This document shows positions 15,603 to 25,818 of a DNA stretch of 32,580 bases, in pieces. Under the pieces are notes generated by a model. It ran no database searches and was not told the DNA's origin. It worked only from the letters and a program-made list of their open reading frames with translations. The DNA comes from an uncultured Alloprevotella sp. (lineage in GTDB: Bacteria > Bacteroidota > Bacteroidia > Bacteroidales > Bacteroidaceae): assembly GCA_944320745.1 (NCBI GenBank), contig CALUIN010000019.1, positions 1-32,580 of the forward strand, given 5' to 3'. How positions within the stretch are numbered: the stretch's first letter is position 1; every line of letters starts with the position of its first letter. The position numbers and the translations under genes are program-made.

Positions 15603-16736
15603 ATGGCCGTAGAAATCAAGAAAGTCACTACGCGCGGGGAGCTGAGGAAGTTCATCCGCTTCAATTACGAGTTCTACAAAGACAACCCCTACTCCGTCCC
15701 CGACCTGTACGACGACATGCTCAACACCTTCTCGCGGGAGAAGAACGCCGCTTTCGACTTCTGCGAGGCGGACTACTTCCTGGCCATGCGCGAGGGGAAG
15801 ATCGTGGGCCGCGTGGCCGCCATCATCAACCGCCGGGCCAACGAGACATGGAACAAGAAGACCGTGCGCTTCGGCTGGATAGACTTCGTGGACGACCCCG
15901 AGGTGAGCCGCGCGCTCATCGACACGGTGAAAGCCTGGGGGCGCGAGCGCGGCATGGAAGAGATAGAAGGCCCGCTGGGCTTCACCGACCTCGACGCCGA
16001 AGGCATGCTCGTCGAAGGATTCGACCAGCTCTCCACCATGGCCACCATCTACAACTACCCGTACTACCCCGCGCACATGGAGCGCCTGGGCCTGGAGAAA
16101 CAGGCCGACTGGGTGGAGATGAAAATCTACATCCCCGACGCCGTCCCCGAGAAGCACCGCCGCATCTCCGAGATCATAGCCCGCAAGTACGGACTGCACG
16201 TGCGCAAGCTCACTACGAAGCGCGGCATCATCAAGAGCGGCCTGGCCCACAGGATATTCCGCCTCGTCAACGAGGCCTACAGCCCGCTCTTCGGCTTCTC
16301 GCGCATGACGGAGCGGCAGATAGACCGCTACGTGCGCATGTACGTCCCCGTGCTCGACCTGCGCATGGTGACGCTCGTGGAGGACGCCGCGGGCGAACTC
16401 GTCGCCGTGGGCATCAGCATGCCCTCCCTCTCCCGCGCACTGCAGCGGGCCCACGGCCGCCTGCTCCCCTTCGGCTGGTTCCACCTGCTGCGCGCCCTCT
16501 TCTGGCGCCGGCCCCGCATCCTCGACCTGCTGCTCGTGGCGGTCCGCCCCGACTACCAGGGCAAGGGCGTCAACGCCCTGCTCTTCACGGACCTCATCCC
16601 CGTCTACCAGAAACTGGGCTTCGAATACGCCGAAAGCAACCCCGAGCTCGAGACCAACGGGAAAGTGCAAAGCCAATGGCAGTACTTCCGCACAGAGCAG
16701 CACAAGCGACGCCGCTGCTACCGCGCCCCGCTCTGA
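15603..16736 (+). CDS. GNAT-like N-acetyltransferase family protein
   Basis: A 377-residue soluble protein. The C-terminal half shows the acetyl-CoA-binding pattern of GNAT proteins ([20 protein letters not shown], about residues 304-323), with the pyrophosphate-loop-like QGKG. The N-terminal half ([11 protein letters not shown], then FWLAM-like and [12 protein letters not shown] strands) is a second, degenerate GNAT-like lobe. Proteins of this size and pattern are common in Bacteroidota, annotated only as N-acetyltransferase or hypothetical. The substrate is unknown. It is the first gene after the promoter at 15537 and precedes parE by 49 bases without a visible promoter, so the two are probably co-transcribed. 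Confidence 0.75.
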   Translation: MAVEIKKVTTRGELRKFIRFNYEFYKDNPYSVPDLYDDMLNTFSREKNAAFDFCEADYFLAMREGKIVGRVAAIINRRANETWNKKTVRFGWIDFVDDPEVSRALIDTVKAWGRERGMEEIEGPLGFTDLDAEGMLVEGFDQLSTMATIYNYPYYPAHMERLGLEKQADWVEMKIYIPDAVPEKHRRISEIIARKYGLHVRKLTTKRGIIKSGLAHRIFRLVNEAYSPLFGFSRMTERQIDRYVRMYVPVLDLRMVTLVEDAAGELVAVGISMPSLSRALQRAHGRLLPFGWFHLLRALFWRRPRILDLLLVAVRPDYQGKGVNALLFTDLIPVYQKLGFEYAESNPELETNGKVQSQWQYFRTEQHKRRRCYRAPL

Positions 16737-16785
16737 GCCCCGCGCGCCGCCCGCCGGCACGCACCACAACCACTCCACGCACCAC

Positions 16786-18837
16786 ATGCAAGAAGAAACA
16801 AGCCACATACAGCCCGCACGACCCGCCGCCGCATACACGGAGGAAAACATCCGCACCCTCGAGGGCGTGGAGCACATCCGCCGGAGGCCGGGCATGTACA
16901 TCGGCCGCCTGGGCGACGGCTCACACGCAGAGGACGGCATCTACGTCCTGCTGAAGGAAACCATCGACAACAGCATCGACGAGTTCAACGAAGGCTTCGG
17001 CAAACGCATCGAAGTGAACATCAGCGAAGACCGCAGCGCCGAGGTGCGCGACTACGGCCGCGGCATCCCCTTGGGCAAGCTCGTCGACGCCGTCTCCAAG
17101 CTCAACACGGGCGGAAAATACGATACCGCCGTGTTCACCGCCAGCGTCGGCATGAACGGCGTGGGCCTGAAGGCCGTCAACGCCCTGAGCCGCCGCTTCG
17201 TCGCACGCAGCTACCGCGACGGACAAATGCACGAGGCAGAGTTCCGCGAGGGCCGCCTCACCGCCGAGAACTCAGGCCCCACCGCCGAGGAGAACGGCAC
17301 CTACATCTACTTCGAGCCCGACCCCACCCTCTTCCTCGACTACCGCTTCCGCGGCGAGTTCGTCGAAACCATGCTCCGCAACTACACGTACCTCAACACG
17401 GGCCTCTCCATCTACTACAACGGCCGGCGCATCGCCAGCCGCAACGGACTCGAAGACCTCCTCAACGACAACCTCACCGCCCCGGGACTCTACCCCGTGG
17501 TCCACCTCAAAGGCGACGGCATCGAAATAGCCTTCACCCACACCTCGCAGTACGGCGAAGAGTACTACTCCTTCGTCAACGGCCAGCACACCACACAGGG
17601 CGGCACGCACCAGAGCGCCTTCAAGGAACACATCGCACGCACCATAAAAGAATACTTCGGCAAGAACTTCGACGTCCAGGACGTGCGTAACGGCCTGGTC
17701 GCCGCCATAGCCATCCGCGTCATCGAGCCCCTCTTCGAGAGCCAGACCAAAATCAAGCTCGGCTCCCTCGCTATGGCCCCGGACAAAGACATGCACGGAA
17801 ACCCCTTCCCCCTCTCGGGCGTGAGCGTCAACAAGTTTGTCGGCGACTTCGTCAAGGAGCACGTGGACAACTACCTGCACCGCCATCTCGACGTGGCCGA
17901 GGTCATCCAGCAGAAAATCCAAGAGAACGAGAAAGAGCGCAAGGCCATAGCCGGCGTGACCAAGCTGGCCCGTGAACGCGCCAAGAAAGCCAACCTGCAC
18001 AACCGCAAGCTGCGCGACTGCCGCATACACCTGAACGACCCCGCACCCAAGTCCCGCAAAGGGGAAGAGGAGGAGGACCTGCGCACCGAGTCCGCCATCT
18101 TCATCACCGAGGGCGACTCTGCCAGCGGCTCCATCACCAAGAGCCGCGACGTAAACACGCAGGCCGTATTCTCGCTCCGCGGCAAACCGCTCAACTGCTA
18201 CGGCCTGACGAAAAAGGTGGTCTACGAAAACGAAGAGTTCAACCTCCTGCAGGCCGCCCTCAACATCGAAGACGGCCTGGACGGCCTGCGCTACAACAAA
18301 GTCATCGTGGCCACGGACGCCGACGTCGACGGCATGCACATACGCCTGCTCATGATCACCTTCTTCCTGCAGTTCTTCCCGGACTTGATCAAGAAAGGCC
18401 ACGTCTATATCCTGCAGACGCCCCTCTTCCGCGTGCGCAACAAGAAGAAGAAGGCGCGCGCGGCGGCCAGGGTGCGCAGCGTCGACGAGCAGAGCGCCGG
18501 CGCCGCCGTGCTGAAACGCGCCAAGACGTCCGACCGCTCGGAGTTCGAGACCATTTACTGCTACTCCGAGGAGGAGCGCCTGGCCGCCGTCGCCAAGCTC
18601 GGCCCCGACCCCGAGATAACCCGCTTCAAGGGGCTGGGAGAAATCTCCGCCGACGAGTTCAAGCACTTCATCGGCCCCGGCATCCGCCTGGACCAAGTCT
18701 CGCTCCACAAGAGCGACAAGGTAAGCGAGCTGCTGGAGTACTACATGGGCAAGAACACCATGGAGCGCCAGAATTTCATCATCGACAACCTCGTGGTCGA
18801 GGAAGACCCCGCCGAGGACGGGGAACTGCCCGACTGA
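16786..18837 (+). CDS. parE: DNA topoisomerase IV subunit B
   Basis: A 683-residue type IIA topoisomerase ATPase subunit. The GHKL ATPase domain has the usual motifs: RRRPGMYIG, the Mg-binding Asn in [16 protein letters not shown], and the ATP lid [14 protein letters not shown]. The TOPRIM domain has EGDSASGS and DADVDG metal ligands, and RFKGLGEIS lies near the C-terminus. EGDSASGS (Ser for the usual second Gly) together with the short length of a ParE lacking a long GyrB insert points to ParE rather than GyrB. It works with ParC, which is not in the window, to decatenate chromosomes. A basic segment of about 33 residues (about 554-587, [12 protein letters not shown]...) interrupts the junction between RVRNK and [10 protein letters not shown], where I would expect close contact. 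Confidence 0.93.
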   Translation: MQEETSHIQPARPAAAYTEENIRTLEGVEHIRRRPGMYIGRLGDGSHAEDGIYVLLKETIDNSIDEFNEGFGKRIEVNISEDRSAEVRDYGRGIPLGKLVDAVSKLNTGGKYDTAVFTASVGMNGVGLKAVNALSRRFVARSYRDGQMHEAEFREGRLTAENSGPTAEENGTYIYFEPDPTLFLDYRFRGEFVETMLRNYTYLNTGLSIYYNGRRIASRNGLEDLLNDNLTAPGLYPVVHLKGDGIEIAFTHTSQYGEEYYSFVNGQHTTQGGTHQSAFKEHIARTIKEYFGKNFDVQDVRNGLVAAIAIRVIEPLFESQTKIKLGSLAMAPDKDMHGNPFPLSGVSVNKFVGDFVKEHVDNYLHRHLDVAEVIQQKIQENEKERKAIAGVTKLARERAKKANLHNRKLRDCRIHLNDPAPKSRKGEEEEDLRTESAIFITEGDSASGSITKSRDVNTQAVFSLRGKPLNCYGLTKKVVYENEEFNLLQAALNIEDGLDGLRYNKVIVATDADVDGMHIRLLMITFFLQFFPDLIKKGHVYILQTPLFRVRNKKKKARAAARVRSVDEQSAGAAVLKRAKTSDRSEFETIYCYSEEERLAAVAKLGPDPEITRFKGLGEISADEFKHFIGPGIRLDQVSLHKSDKVSELLEYYMGKNTMERQNFIIDNLVVEEDPAEDGELPD

Positions 18838-18888
18838 ACGCACGGCCGCACCCGCAGCGCGGCCCCACCATCCCCCAACACACCAGGC

Positions 18889-19404
18889 ATGAATCCGACA
18901 ACATCCCCCCAGACCGCGGACGGCGCGGCACAGCGCGCGCCGAAGATAGCCATATTCCCAGGCTCGTTCGACCCCTTCACCGTAGGCCACGCGAGCATTG
19001 TGGAGCGCGGTCTCCCCATGTTCGACAAAATCGTCATAGGCGTCGGCATCAACGAATGCAAGCGCCCGCTCTACTCCCCCGAAGACCGCGTCCGCGCCAT
19101 CAGCGAGTACTACGCCGACGAGCCGCGCGTGAGCGTCGTGAGCTACGACGACCTGACCATCGACCTTGCCCGCCGCGAGGGGGCACAGTTCATCCTGCGC
19201 GGCCTCCGCTCTGTCAAGGACTTCGAGTACGAACGCGACATTGCCCACATGAACCGCCTGCTCGCGGGCGTCGAGACGGTGCTGCTCTTCACCGAGCCGC
19301 ACTACTCCAGCGTATCCTCCAGCGTCGTGCGCGAGCTCATCGCCTTCGGAAAGGACGTGAGCCGCTTCCTACCTGTAAAGAAAGAAAAACAGAACCAGCC
19401 ATGA
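18889..19404 (+). CDS. coaD: Phosphopantetheine adenylyltransferase
   Basis: A 171-residue enzyme of coenzyme A synthesis that transfers AMP to 4'-phosphopantetheine. The nucleotidyltransferase motif TxGH is at residues 31-34 within FPGSFDPFTVGH. RGLRSVKDFEYE and the C-terminal SSVSSSVVREL, both typical of CoaD, are present. An N-terminal extension of about 18 polar residues precedes the first strand, compared with the usual 3-5; no later ATG would keep the first strand, so this start is retained. It follows parE by 51 bases and overlaps the next gene by ATGA (19401-19404), so it is part of the same operon. Confidence 0.95.
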   Translation: MNPTTSPQTADGAAQRAPKIAIFPGSFDPFTVGHASIVERGLPMFDKIVIGVGINECKRPLYSPEDRVRAISEYYADEPRVSVVSYDDLTIDLARREGAQFILRGLRSVKDFEYERDIAHMNRLLAGVETVLLFTEPHYSSVSSSVVRELIAFGKDVSRFLPVKKEKQNQP

Positions 19405-20990
19405 AACGCATCATCCTACTCCTCCTCGCCGCCGCCTGCCTGGCGGCAGGCCGGGCACAGCAGCGCGGCGAGACCGACATCGACATCGAGCAGATCCGCA
19501 AACTCCAGTTCGCCCAGCTCGCTATCGCCAACCTCTACGTCGACAGCGTAGACCAGAAGAAACTCGTCGAAGACGCCATCAACGGTATGCTCAAGGAGCT
19601 GGACCCTCACTCCTCCTACACCAACCCCGAGGAGACGAAGAAACTCAACGAGCCGCTGGAGGGTAACTTCGAGGGCATCGGCGTGTCCTTTAACATGCTG
19701 GAGGACACGCTCGTCGTCATCCAGCCCACCTCGAAAGGGCCGAGCGAAAAGGCAGGCATCGTGGCCGGCGACCGCATTGTCAGCGTCGACGGCGAACCCA
19801 TCGCGGGCGTCAAGATGGACCGCGACAGCATCATGCGCAAGCTGCGCGGCCCCAAGGGCACGAAAGTGCGCCTCGAGGTGGTGCGCCACGGCGTCAAGGA
19901 CCGGCTCACCTTCACCATCACCCGCGACAAGATACCCGTCAACACGGTCGACGCCGTCTACATGCTGGCCCCGGGCATAGGCTATATCCACCTGGACCGC
20001 TTCGGCGCCACCTCGGGCAAGGAGGTGCACGATGCCATAGCCCGCCTGCAGCAGGAAGGCATGAAGAGCCTCGTGCTCGACCTCCAGTACAACGGCGGGG
20101 GCTACCTGGGCGCCGCGGCCGACGTGGCCAGCGAATTCCTCGAACCGGGCAGTCTCATCGTCTACACCGAGGGCCGCAACTCGCCCCGCGCCACCCTCGA
20201 GGCCAAGGGCAGCGGCCTGTTCCGCCAGGGCCGCCTGGCCATCCTCGTCGACGAATACACGGCCTCGGCCGCCGAAATCGTCAGCGGCGCCGTGCAGGAC
20301 CACGACCGCGGCCTCATCGTGGGCCGCCGCACGTTCGGCAAGGGCCTCGTGCAGCGCCCCGTGGAGCTCCCCGACGGCTCCATGATACGCCTCACCGTGT
20401 CGCACTACTACACGCCGTCGGGCCGCTGTATCCAGAAGCCCTACGTCAAAGGGCAGGGCGAAGCCTACAACCGCGACCTGCTCAACCGCTACACGCACGG
20501 CGAGCTCACCTCCATCGACAGCATCCACCTGGACAGCACCAAGGTCTACCGTACCCTGGTCAAGGGCCGCACCGTCTATGGCGGCGGCGGCATCATGCCG
20601 GACATCTTCGTCCCCCTGGACACCACGACCTACACGCCCTACTACATGGCCATACAGCGCAACAACCTCATCACGACGACCGCCCTGCGCTACGCCGACG
20701 AGCACCGCCGCAAGCTCGAGAAAGCCTACCCCGCCTTCAAGGGCTACGCCGAAAGCTACGAAGTCCCGGAAAGCCTCATCGACGACCTCCTGGCCCAGGC
20801 CGCAAAGAAGAAGATAGAGCCCAAGGACGAGGCCGAACGCGAAAAGACCCTGCCCGACCTGCGCTTCATGCTCAAGGCCCTCATCGCCTACAACGTGTGG
20901 GACCGCTCCGAGTACTTCCAGCTCATCAACCGCCGCAGCGACATCGTGAAGCGCGCCCTCCAGGCGCTCCAGGACGGCGCCGCACGCTGA
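19401..20990 (+). CDS. S41 family C-terminal processing protease (CtpA-like)
   Basis: A 529-residue secreted protein with a signal peptide (MKRIILLLLAAACLAAG). An N-terminal helical part has DPHSSY, typical of CTPs. A PDZ domain lies around residues 91-175 (GIGVSF...GIVAGDRIVSVDGEP), followed by the S41 core with the Ser-Lys dyad Ser289 (YTASAAEIVSGA) and Lys314 (TFGKGLVQ), 25 residues apart as in CtpA. It is expected in the periplasm, where such enzymes trim or degrade proteins at their C-termini; the target is unknown. The ATG at 19401 overlaps the coaD stop; the upstream frame extension has no signal peptide and is a shadow of coaD. Array R3, which can form a terminator, follows 40 bases downstream. 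Confidence 0.93.
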   Translation: MKRIILLLLAAACLAAGRAQQRGETDIDIEQIRKLQFAQLAIANLYVDSVDQKKLVEDAINGMLKELDPHSSYTNPEETKKLNEPLEGNFEGIGVSFNMLEDTLVVIQPTSKGPSEKAGIVAGDRIVSVDGEPIAGVKMDRDSIMRKLRGPKGTKVRLEVVRHGVKDRLTFTITRDKIPVNTVDAVYMLAPGIGYIHLDRFGATSGKEVHDAIARLQQEGMKSLVLDLQYNGGGYLGAAADVASEFLEPGSLIVYTEGRNSPRATLEAKGSGLFRQGRLAILVDEYTASAAEIVSGAVQDHDRGLIVGRRTFGKGLVQRPVELPDGSMIRLTVSHYYTPSGRCIQKPYVKGQGEAYNRDLLNRYTHGELTSIDSIHLDSTKVYRTLVKGRTVYGGGGIMPDIFVPLDTTTYTPYYMAIQRNNLITTTALRYADEHRRKLEKAYPAFKGYAESYEVPESLIDDLLAQAAKKKIEPKDEAEREKTLPDLRFMLKALIAYNVWDRSEYFQLINRRSDIVKRALQALQDGAAR

Positions 20991-21030
20991 CTCCGCCGCA
21001 CGCCCGGCACGCGCCGCACGGCACGCCGCA

Positions 21031-21099
21031 CACTGGCCTTAGCCCTGTCGCCACGGGGCTAAGGCCAGTTTTTACGCGCCTAAGGCCCGTAGCCGGGAG
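21031..21099. repeat. 21-bp periodic intergenic repeat array R3 (3 units)
   Basis: Units start at 21037, 21058 and 21079 (CCTTAGCCCTGT, GCTAAGGCCAGT, CCTAAGGCCCGT), 21 bases apart. The preceding bases GCCGCACAC are shared with the flank of R5 and resemble that of R2. Units one and two pair to form a terminator-like hairpin, described separately. Confidence 0.85.
21034..21075 (+). terminator. Terminator formed by repeat array R3, after the S41 protease gene
   Basis: ACTGGCCTTAGCCC pairs perfectly (14 bp) with GGGCTAAGGCCAGT, around a loop of about ten bases, and is followed directly by TTTTTA. It has all parts of an intrinsic terminator for the parE-coaD-S41 operon. Confidence 0.75.
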
Positions 21100-21138
21100 G
21101 CGCGGCCGGCGGCTTTCCGAAAAAAAACGGGCGGGCGG

Positions 21139-21170
21139 CTTGGCCTGACCGGCCGAAAAGCGTAACTTTG
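21139..21170 (+). promoter_or_regulatory. Promoter of the metK operon
   Basis: CTTG (21139-21142, fitting the TTG core of the -33 box) is separated by 20 bases from TAACTTTG (21163-21170), a perfect -7 box. The transcript would start near 21175, giving a leader of about 200 bases before metK. Confidence 0.7.
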
Positions 21171-21183
21171 CAGCCGATTTCAA

Positions 21184-21274
21184 GATCGAGGACAGATTTG
21201 GCTGCTTGCAACCTCATAAAAAAATGCTAAAACGACGGCCCGTCCCCCCTGCCGGCAAGGGAGGCATCAACGGG
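21184..21274 (+). ncRNA. Candidate SAM-II-like riboswitch in the metK leader
   Basis: The stretch GATTT (21195-21199), six to seven bases, TTGC (21206-21209), then ATAAA and GCTAAAA (21226-21232) reproduces the order of conserved elements of the SAM-II aptamer. A short P1 stem GAGG/CCTC (21188-21191 with 21212-21215) encloses the first two. A GGC in the loop can pair with GCC downstream as the pseudoknot. The following hairpin (GGCCCGT... with ACGGGC, to 21274) would be an insertion relative to the compact SAM-II fold. Position, upstream of SAM synthetase and before a terminator, fits. The class assignment is from motif memory and is not certain. Confidence 0.55.
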
Positions 21275-21317
21275 CGGCACAAAAGCTGAGACACTCCGCA
21301 CAGCCATTTCCGAACCG

Positions 21318-21351
21318 ATCTGCCCCGCTCACGCCGGGCAGATGTTTTTTT
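21318..21351 (+). terminator. Perfect attenuator-type terminator in the metK leader
   Basis: ATCTGCCC (21318-21325) and GGGCAGAT (21336-21343) form a perfect 8-bp stem with a ten-base loop followed by G and seven T. It lies 27 bases before the metK ATG and downstream of its promoter, so transcription of metK must be decided by read-through. This fits the expression platform of the SAM-sensing candidate upstream. Confidence 0.85.
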
Positions 21352-21378
21352 ATATAAACCTCATAAACAAACGAAGAA

Positions 21379-22674
<1,296 letters not shown>

Positions 22675-22686
22675 CCCCTGTCCGCC

Positions 22687-23262
22687 ATGCACATCACCAT
22701 CTACTGCGCCTCGAGCGGACAAGTCCCCGCGCCCTACACCGACGCCGCCCGCGAACTGGGCCGCCTCCTGGCGGCGCGGGGACACACCTTGATCAACGGG
22801 GCCGGGCGCACGGGCCTCATGGCCGCCGCGGCCGAGGCCTGCCTGGACGCCGGCGGAGAGGCCGTCGGCGTCATACCGCAGTTCATGATAGACCAGGGCT
22901 GGCAGCACGCGGGCCTGACGCGCCTCGTCGTCACCCCGGACATGCACCGGCGCAAAGAGAAGATGGCCGCCCTCGCCGACGCCTGCATCGCCCTGCCCGG
23001 CGGCGTGGGCACACTCGAAGAACTCCTCGAGGTCATCACTTGGAAGCAGCTGGGCCTCTTCCTCAAGCCCATCGTCATCCTCAATACGGAAGGCTTCTTC
23101 GCCCCCCTGCTCGCCCAGCTCGAGTGGGCAGCCGCCGAACACTTCATGCGGCCCGCCCACCTCGGCATCTGGCGCGTGGCGGACACGCCCGCCGAAGCCG
23201 TCCGCCTGGCCGAGACCACGCCGCCCTGGGACCCCTCCGTGCGCAAATTCGCCGCACTCTGA
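22687..23262 (+). CDS. LOG family protein (nucleoside-monophosphate phosphoribohydrolase-like)
   Basis: A 191-residue Rossmann-fold protein of the TIGR00730/LOG family. The diagnostic motif PGGVGTLEE is at residues 104-112, and the conserved Arg/Lys segment MHRRKEKM at 86-93. NGAGRTGLMAAAA replaces the usual GGG-GLMG loop, with Asn-Gly-Ala-Gly at 37-40. Family members hydrolyse the N-glycosidic bond of (cytokinin-type) nucleoside 5'-monophosphates; the bacterial substrate is often AMP or unknown. It is cytoplasmic, lies 12 bases after metK and 13 before DUF4271, and so belongs to the metK operon. Confidence 0.9.
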   Translation: MHITIYCASSGQVPAPYTDAARELGRLLAARGHTLINGAGRTGLMAAAAEACLDAGGEAVGVIPQFMIDQGWQHAGLTRLVVTPDMHRRKEKMAALADACIALPGGVGTLEELLEVITWKQLGLFLKPIVILNTEGFFAPLLAQLEWAAAEHFMRPAHLGIWRVADTPAEAVRLAETTPPWDPSVRKFAAL

Positions 23263-23275
23263 AAAAGCTGACGCC

Positions 23276-24244
23276 ATGCTTCAAAGCGACTCCCTCACTC
23301 TGGCTGCCGACGGCCTCAGGCTACCCGCCCGCGCGGCCTATGCCCCGGCCGATACCGCCGCCGCGGCCGACAGCCTGCCCCGCTTCCTGCTGCGCCCCGA
23401 CGAAGTGGCCGCGCCGCGGCAATGGGACGGGCTGCGCCCGCTCAACGTGGACAGTCTGCCCGGCCTGACGGCCCCCGCCACGCCCCAGGACACGGTCACG
23501 CTGCCCCTGCTCCGCCTCGACAGCCTCACCGCAACGTCGACGCCCGGCTTCACCGGCGATCCGTTGCCCTACGCCCTGCGCGCCGACAGCCTGGTCTGCG
23601 CCTCCCTCGCCCTGAGCTTCTTCGTCGCCGCATGGATCATCTCCGCCTCGCGCCACTACCTGCACGAATGCCTCAAGGACTTCTTCCACCGCCCCGCCCG
23701 CGCCGAGGCCTACGACGAGAGCACCGGGAGCGAGCGCCGCGGCCAGTGGCTGCTGGCTGCCCTGACGGGATTTCTGCTCAGTATCCTCTACTTCAGCTAC
23801 CAGTATGCCGGCGGCCGCACGCTGCCGGACAACGTCTCGCCCCACGCCATACTCGGCGCAGGGACAGGCATCTGCTTCCTCTACTACCTGGCCAAGAGCG
23901 CACTCTACGGCTTTGTCAACGCCACGCTCTTCAGCCGGCAGCAAGCGCGCCTGTGGAACGAGACGTACCTCCTCTCCATCCTGGCCACGGGCACGGCCCT
24001 GCTGCCGCTCACCCTGCTGGTGACGTTCTCCGAACTGTCGCGCGAGACACTCGCCGCCGGCTTCGCCTGCCTGGTCATAGCCGTCAAGATCCCCCTACTT
24101 TACAAGTGTTTCCGCATATTTTTCAAGGGCGCGCTGGGCAGTGTCCATTTAATTTTGTACTTTTGTGCGCTCGAATTAGCCCCCGCGCTTGTGCTATGGC
24201 GCGTGTTGCTGCGGGCAACGCTTTACTTGACATTAAATCCGTAA
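23276..24244 (+). CDS. DUF4271 integral membrane protein
   Basis: A 322-residue protein with a hydrophilic Pro/Asp-rich N-terminal part (about 1-110) and five to six membrane helices (first near 115-125, then from about 160 to the end). No catalytic motif is recognised. DUF4271 genes in Bacteroidota are regularly found directly before uroporphyrinogen-III synthase, as here, but the function is not established. The last 100 bases are clearly more AT-rich than the rest and hold promoter boxes for hemD. The gap to hemD is 16 bases. Confidence 0.85.
   Translation: MLQSDSLTLAADGLRLPARAAYAPADTAAAADSLPRFLLRPDEVAAPRQWDGLRPLNVDSLPGLTAPATPQDTVTLPLLRLDSLTATSTPGFTGDPLPYALRADSLVCASLALSFFVAAWIISASRHYLHECLKDFFHRPARAEAYDESTGSERRGQWLLAALTGFLLSILYFSYQYAGGRTLPDNVSPHAILGAGTGICFLYYLAKSALYGFVNATLFSRQQARLWNETYLLSILATGTALLPLTLLVTFSELSRETLAAGFACLVIAVKIPLLYKCFRIFFKGALGSVHLILYFCALELAPALVLWRVLLRATLYLTLNP
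24150..24165 (+). promoter_or_regulatory. Overlapping -7 boxes for hemD inside the DUF4271 gene
   Basis: TAATTTTG (24150-24157) and TACTTTTG (24158-24165) are two perfect TAnnTTTG matches in direct succession, in an AT-rich island within the coding end of DUF4271. No consensus -33 TTTG lies at the ideal distance for either. They would give hemD a leader of 80-100 bases. Confidence 0.5.
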
Positions 24245-24260
24245 GAAATCGTAGATATTC

Positions 24261-25001
24261 ATGGTTAAGAAGATTCTTGTCTCGCAGCCTCAGCCTGCTT
24301 CCGAGAAGTCTCCCTATTATGAGATCGCGCGCAAGCACAACGTAGAACTCGTATTCCACCCGCTTATCAAAGTAGAGAGCCTGACCGCCCGCGAGTTCCG
24401 GCAACAGAAGGTCCAGATACTCGACCACTCGGCCATAGTCTTCAACTCCCGCCATGCCATCGACCACTTCTTCACCCTGTGCAAGGAAATGCGCATCACG
24501 GTCCCCGAGGACATGAAGTACTTCAGCATATCGGAGGCCGTGTCCCTCTACATGCAGAAATACATCCAGTACCGCAAGCGCAAGGCTTTCTATCCGGAAA
24601 GCGGCAAGCTGCCCGACCTGGTCCAGCTCATGGCGAAGCACAAAGTGGAGACCTACCTCGTGCCCCAGAGCGACGTGCACAGCGACGAGCTGCACCAGCT
24701 GCTGGAAGCCAAGAAGCTGAAGCACACGGAGTGCGTGATGTACCGCACCATAAGCAACCCGCTGCCCGAAGGCCAGGCGTTCGACTTCGACATGGTCCTC
24801 CTCTTCACCCCCGCCGGCGTGGAGTCGCTGCTCAAGGCCATGCCCACGTTCAAGGAGAGCGGCATCCGCTTGGGCTGCTTCGGCAAGGCCACGATCAAAG
24901 CCATTGAGGAGGCCGGCCTGCACCTGGACTTCGAGGCGCCCACGGTGAAGGCGCCCTCCATGACGGCCGCGCTGGACCTCTACCTGAACGAACAGGCCTG
25001 A
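24261..25001 (+). CDS. hemD: Uroporphyrinogen-III synthase
   Basis: A 246-residue protein of the HemD fold (two alternating alpha/beta lobes), which cyclises hydroxymethylbilane to uroporphyrinogen III in tetrapyrrole synthesis. Supporting segments are ILVSQPQP at the N-terminus, [11 protein letters not shown] near residue 64, and the C-terminal-lobe pattern [12 protein letters not shown]...[15 protein letters not shown] (about 182-220). The family is weakly conserved, so the strong support is the combination with its neighbours: DUF4271 before, rnpA, yidD and tatD after, a standing order in Bacteroidales. The ATG at 24261 follows an AT-rich stretch and keeps the first strand. A very strong terminator follows. 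Confidence 0.88.
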   Translation: MVKKILVSQPQPASEKSPYYEIARKHNVELVFHPLIKVESLTAREFRQQKVQILDHSAIVFNSRHAIDHFFTLCKEMRITVPEDMKYFSISEAVSLYMQKYIQYRKRKAFYPESGKLPDLVQLMAKHKVETYLVPQSDVHSDELHQLLEAKKLKHTECVMYRTISNPLPEGQAFDFDMVLLFTPAGVESLLKAMPTFKESGIRLGCFGKATIKAIEEAGLHLDFEAPTVKAPSMTAALDLYLNEQA

Positions 25002-25038
25002 CGCGCCCCGCCCCGCCGCCCGGCGGCACAGACCCTAC

Positions 25039-25110
25039 GCCGCCCCGTGCGCGGAACGTAAATCCGGCCCAACGGCCCGTTCCGCGCACGGGGCGGCTCT
25101 TTCTTTCCCT
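25039..25110 (+). terminator. Perfect 20-bp stem terminator between hemD and rnpA
   Basis: Bases 25039-25058 and 25078-25097 are perfect inverted complements of 20 bp (GCCGCCCCGTGCGCGGAACG on the 5' side), with a 19-base loop and a TCTTTCTTT tail. It is the longest perfect hairpin I found here. Confidence 0.9.
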
Positions 25111-25136
25111 TCCACCGACCTCTATTCCTCACCGCC

Positions 25137-25547
25137 ATGCGTCCACACGCCTTTCCCAAAGCCGAACACCTCTGTCTCCGACGCGAGATCGAGGGCCTCT
25201 TCTCCGCCGGAAGCCGCGCCGCCTCCGCCTACCCCGTGCGCGCGGTCTACCGCCTGGCGGAGCGCACGGCCGGACCGCCCGTGAAGGTGCTCGTCAGCGT
25301 GAGCAAGCGCCACCTGCACCGCGCGGTGGACCGCAACCGGGCCAAGCGGCAGCTACGCGAGGCCTACCGCCTGCACAAGGAGTTGCTGCAAGGCGTCGCC
25401 GCACCCGGCAAGTGTCTCCACCTGGGCTTCATCTGGCTGGCCGACCGTCCCGCCGCCACGGCCGCCGTCGAGGCCAGCGTGGTCCGCCTGCTGCAGCGCG
25501 TAGCCGAGAAGCTGCACCCCGACGCCCCAGTTCCCGAAGAGCCATGA
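25137..25547 (+). CDS. rnpA: Ribonuclease P protein component
   Basis: A 136-residue basic protein that binds the RNase P RNA and helps mature tRNA 5' ends. The RNR motif is at residues 66-68 in [16 protein letters not shown], and [17 protein letters not shown] is the usual N-terminal helix/strand. The stop overlaps the yidD start by ATGA (25544-25547), the near-universal rnpA-yidD pairing. No TAnnTTTG promoter is visible in the 39 bases after the hemD terminator, so how it is transcribed is unclear. Confidence 0.95.
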   Translation: MRPHAFPKAEHLCLRREIEGLFSAGSRAASAYPVRAVYRLAERTAGPPVKVLVSVSKRHLHRAVDRNRAKRQLREAYRLHKELLQGVAAPGKCLHLGFIWLADRPAATAAVEASVVRLLQRVAEKLHPDAPVPEEP

Positions 25548-25768
25548 TACGCCGTCTGCTCATCAGCCTGCTCATCGCGCCCATTCGCTTTTATCAGCGC
25601 TACATCTCGCCGCTGACACCGCCCATGTGCCGCTTCACGCCCACCTGCTCGCAGTACGCCATCGAGGCGATCCGCAAGCACGGCCCCGTCAAGGGACTTT
25701 GGCTGGCGCTGCGCCGCCTGCTCCGCTGCCATCCGTGGGGCGGCAGCGGCTACGACCCTGTCCCCTGA
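25544..25768 (+). CDS. yidD: Membrane protein insertion efficiency factor YidD
   Basis: A 74-residue protein with the diagnostic motifs [18 protein letters not shown] and [13 protein letters not shown]. It is a small membrane-associated protein that assists YidC-mediated insertion. The start chosen (25544) overlaps the rnpA stop; the longer upstream frame is a shadow of rnpA. Confidence 0.95.
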   Translation: MIRRLLISLLIAPIRFYQRYISPLTPPMCRFTPTCSQYAIEAIRKHGPVKGLWLALRRLLRCHPWGGSGYDPVP

Positions 25769-25818
25769 GCGGCTGCGGCCTGCGCGACGGCCTCGCGCCC
25801 AGGCCCCGCCTTATCTCC

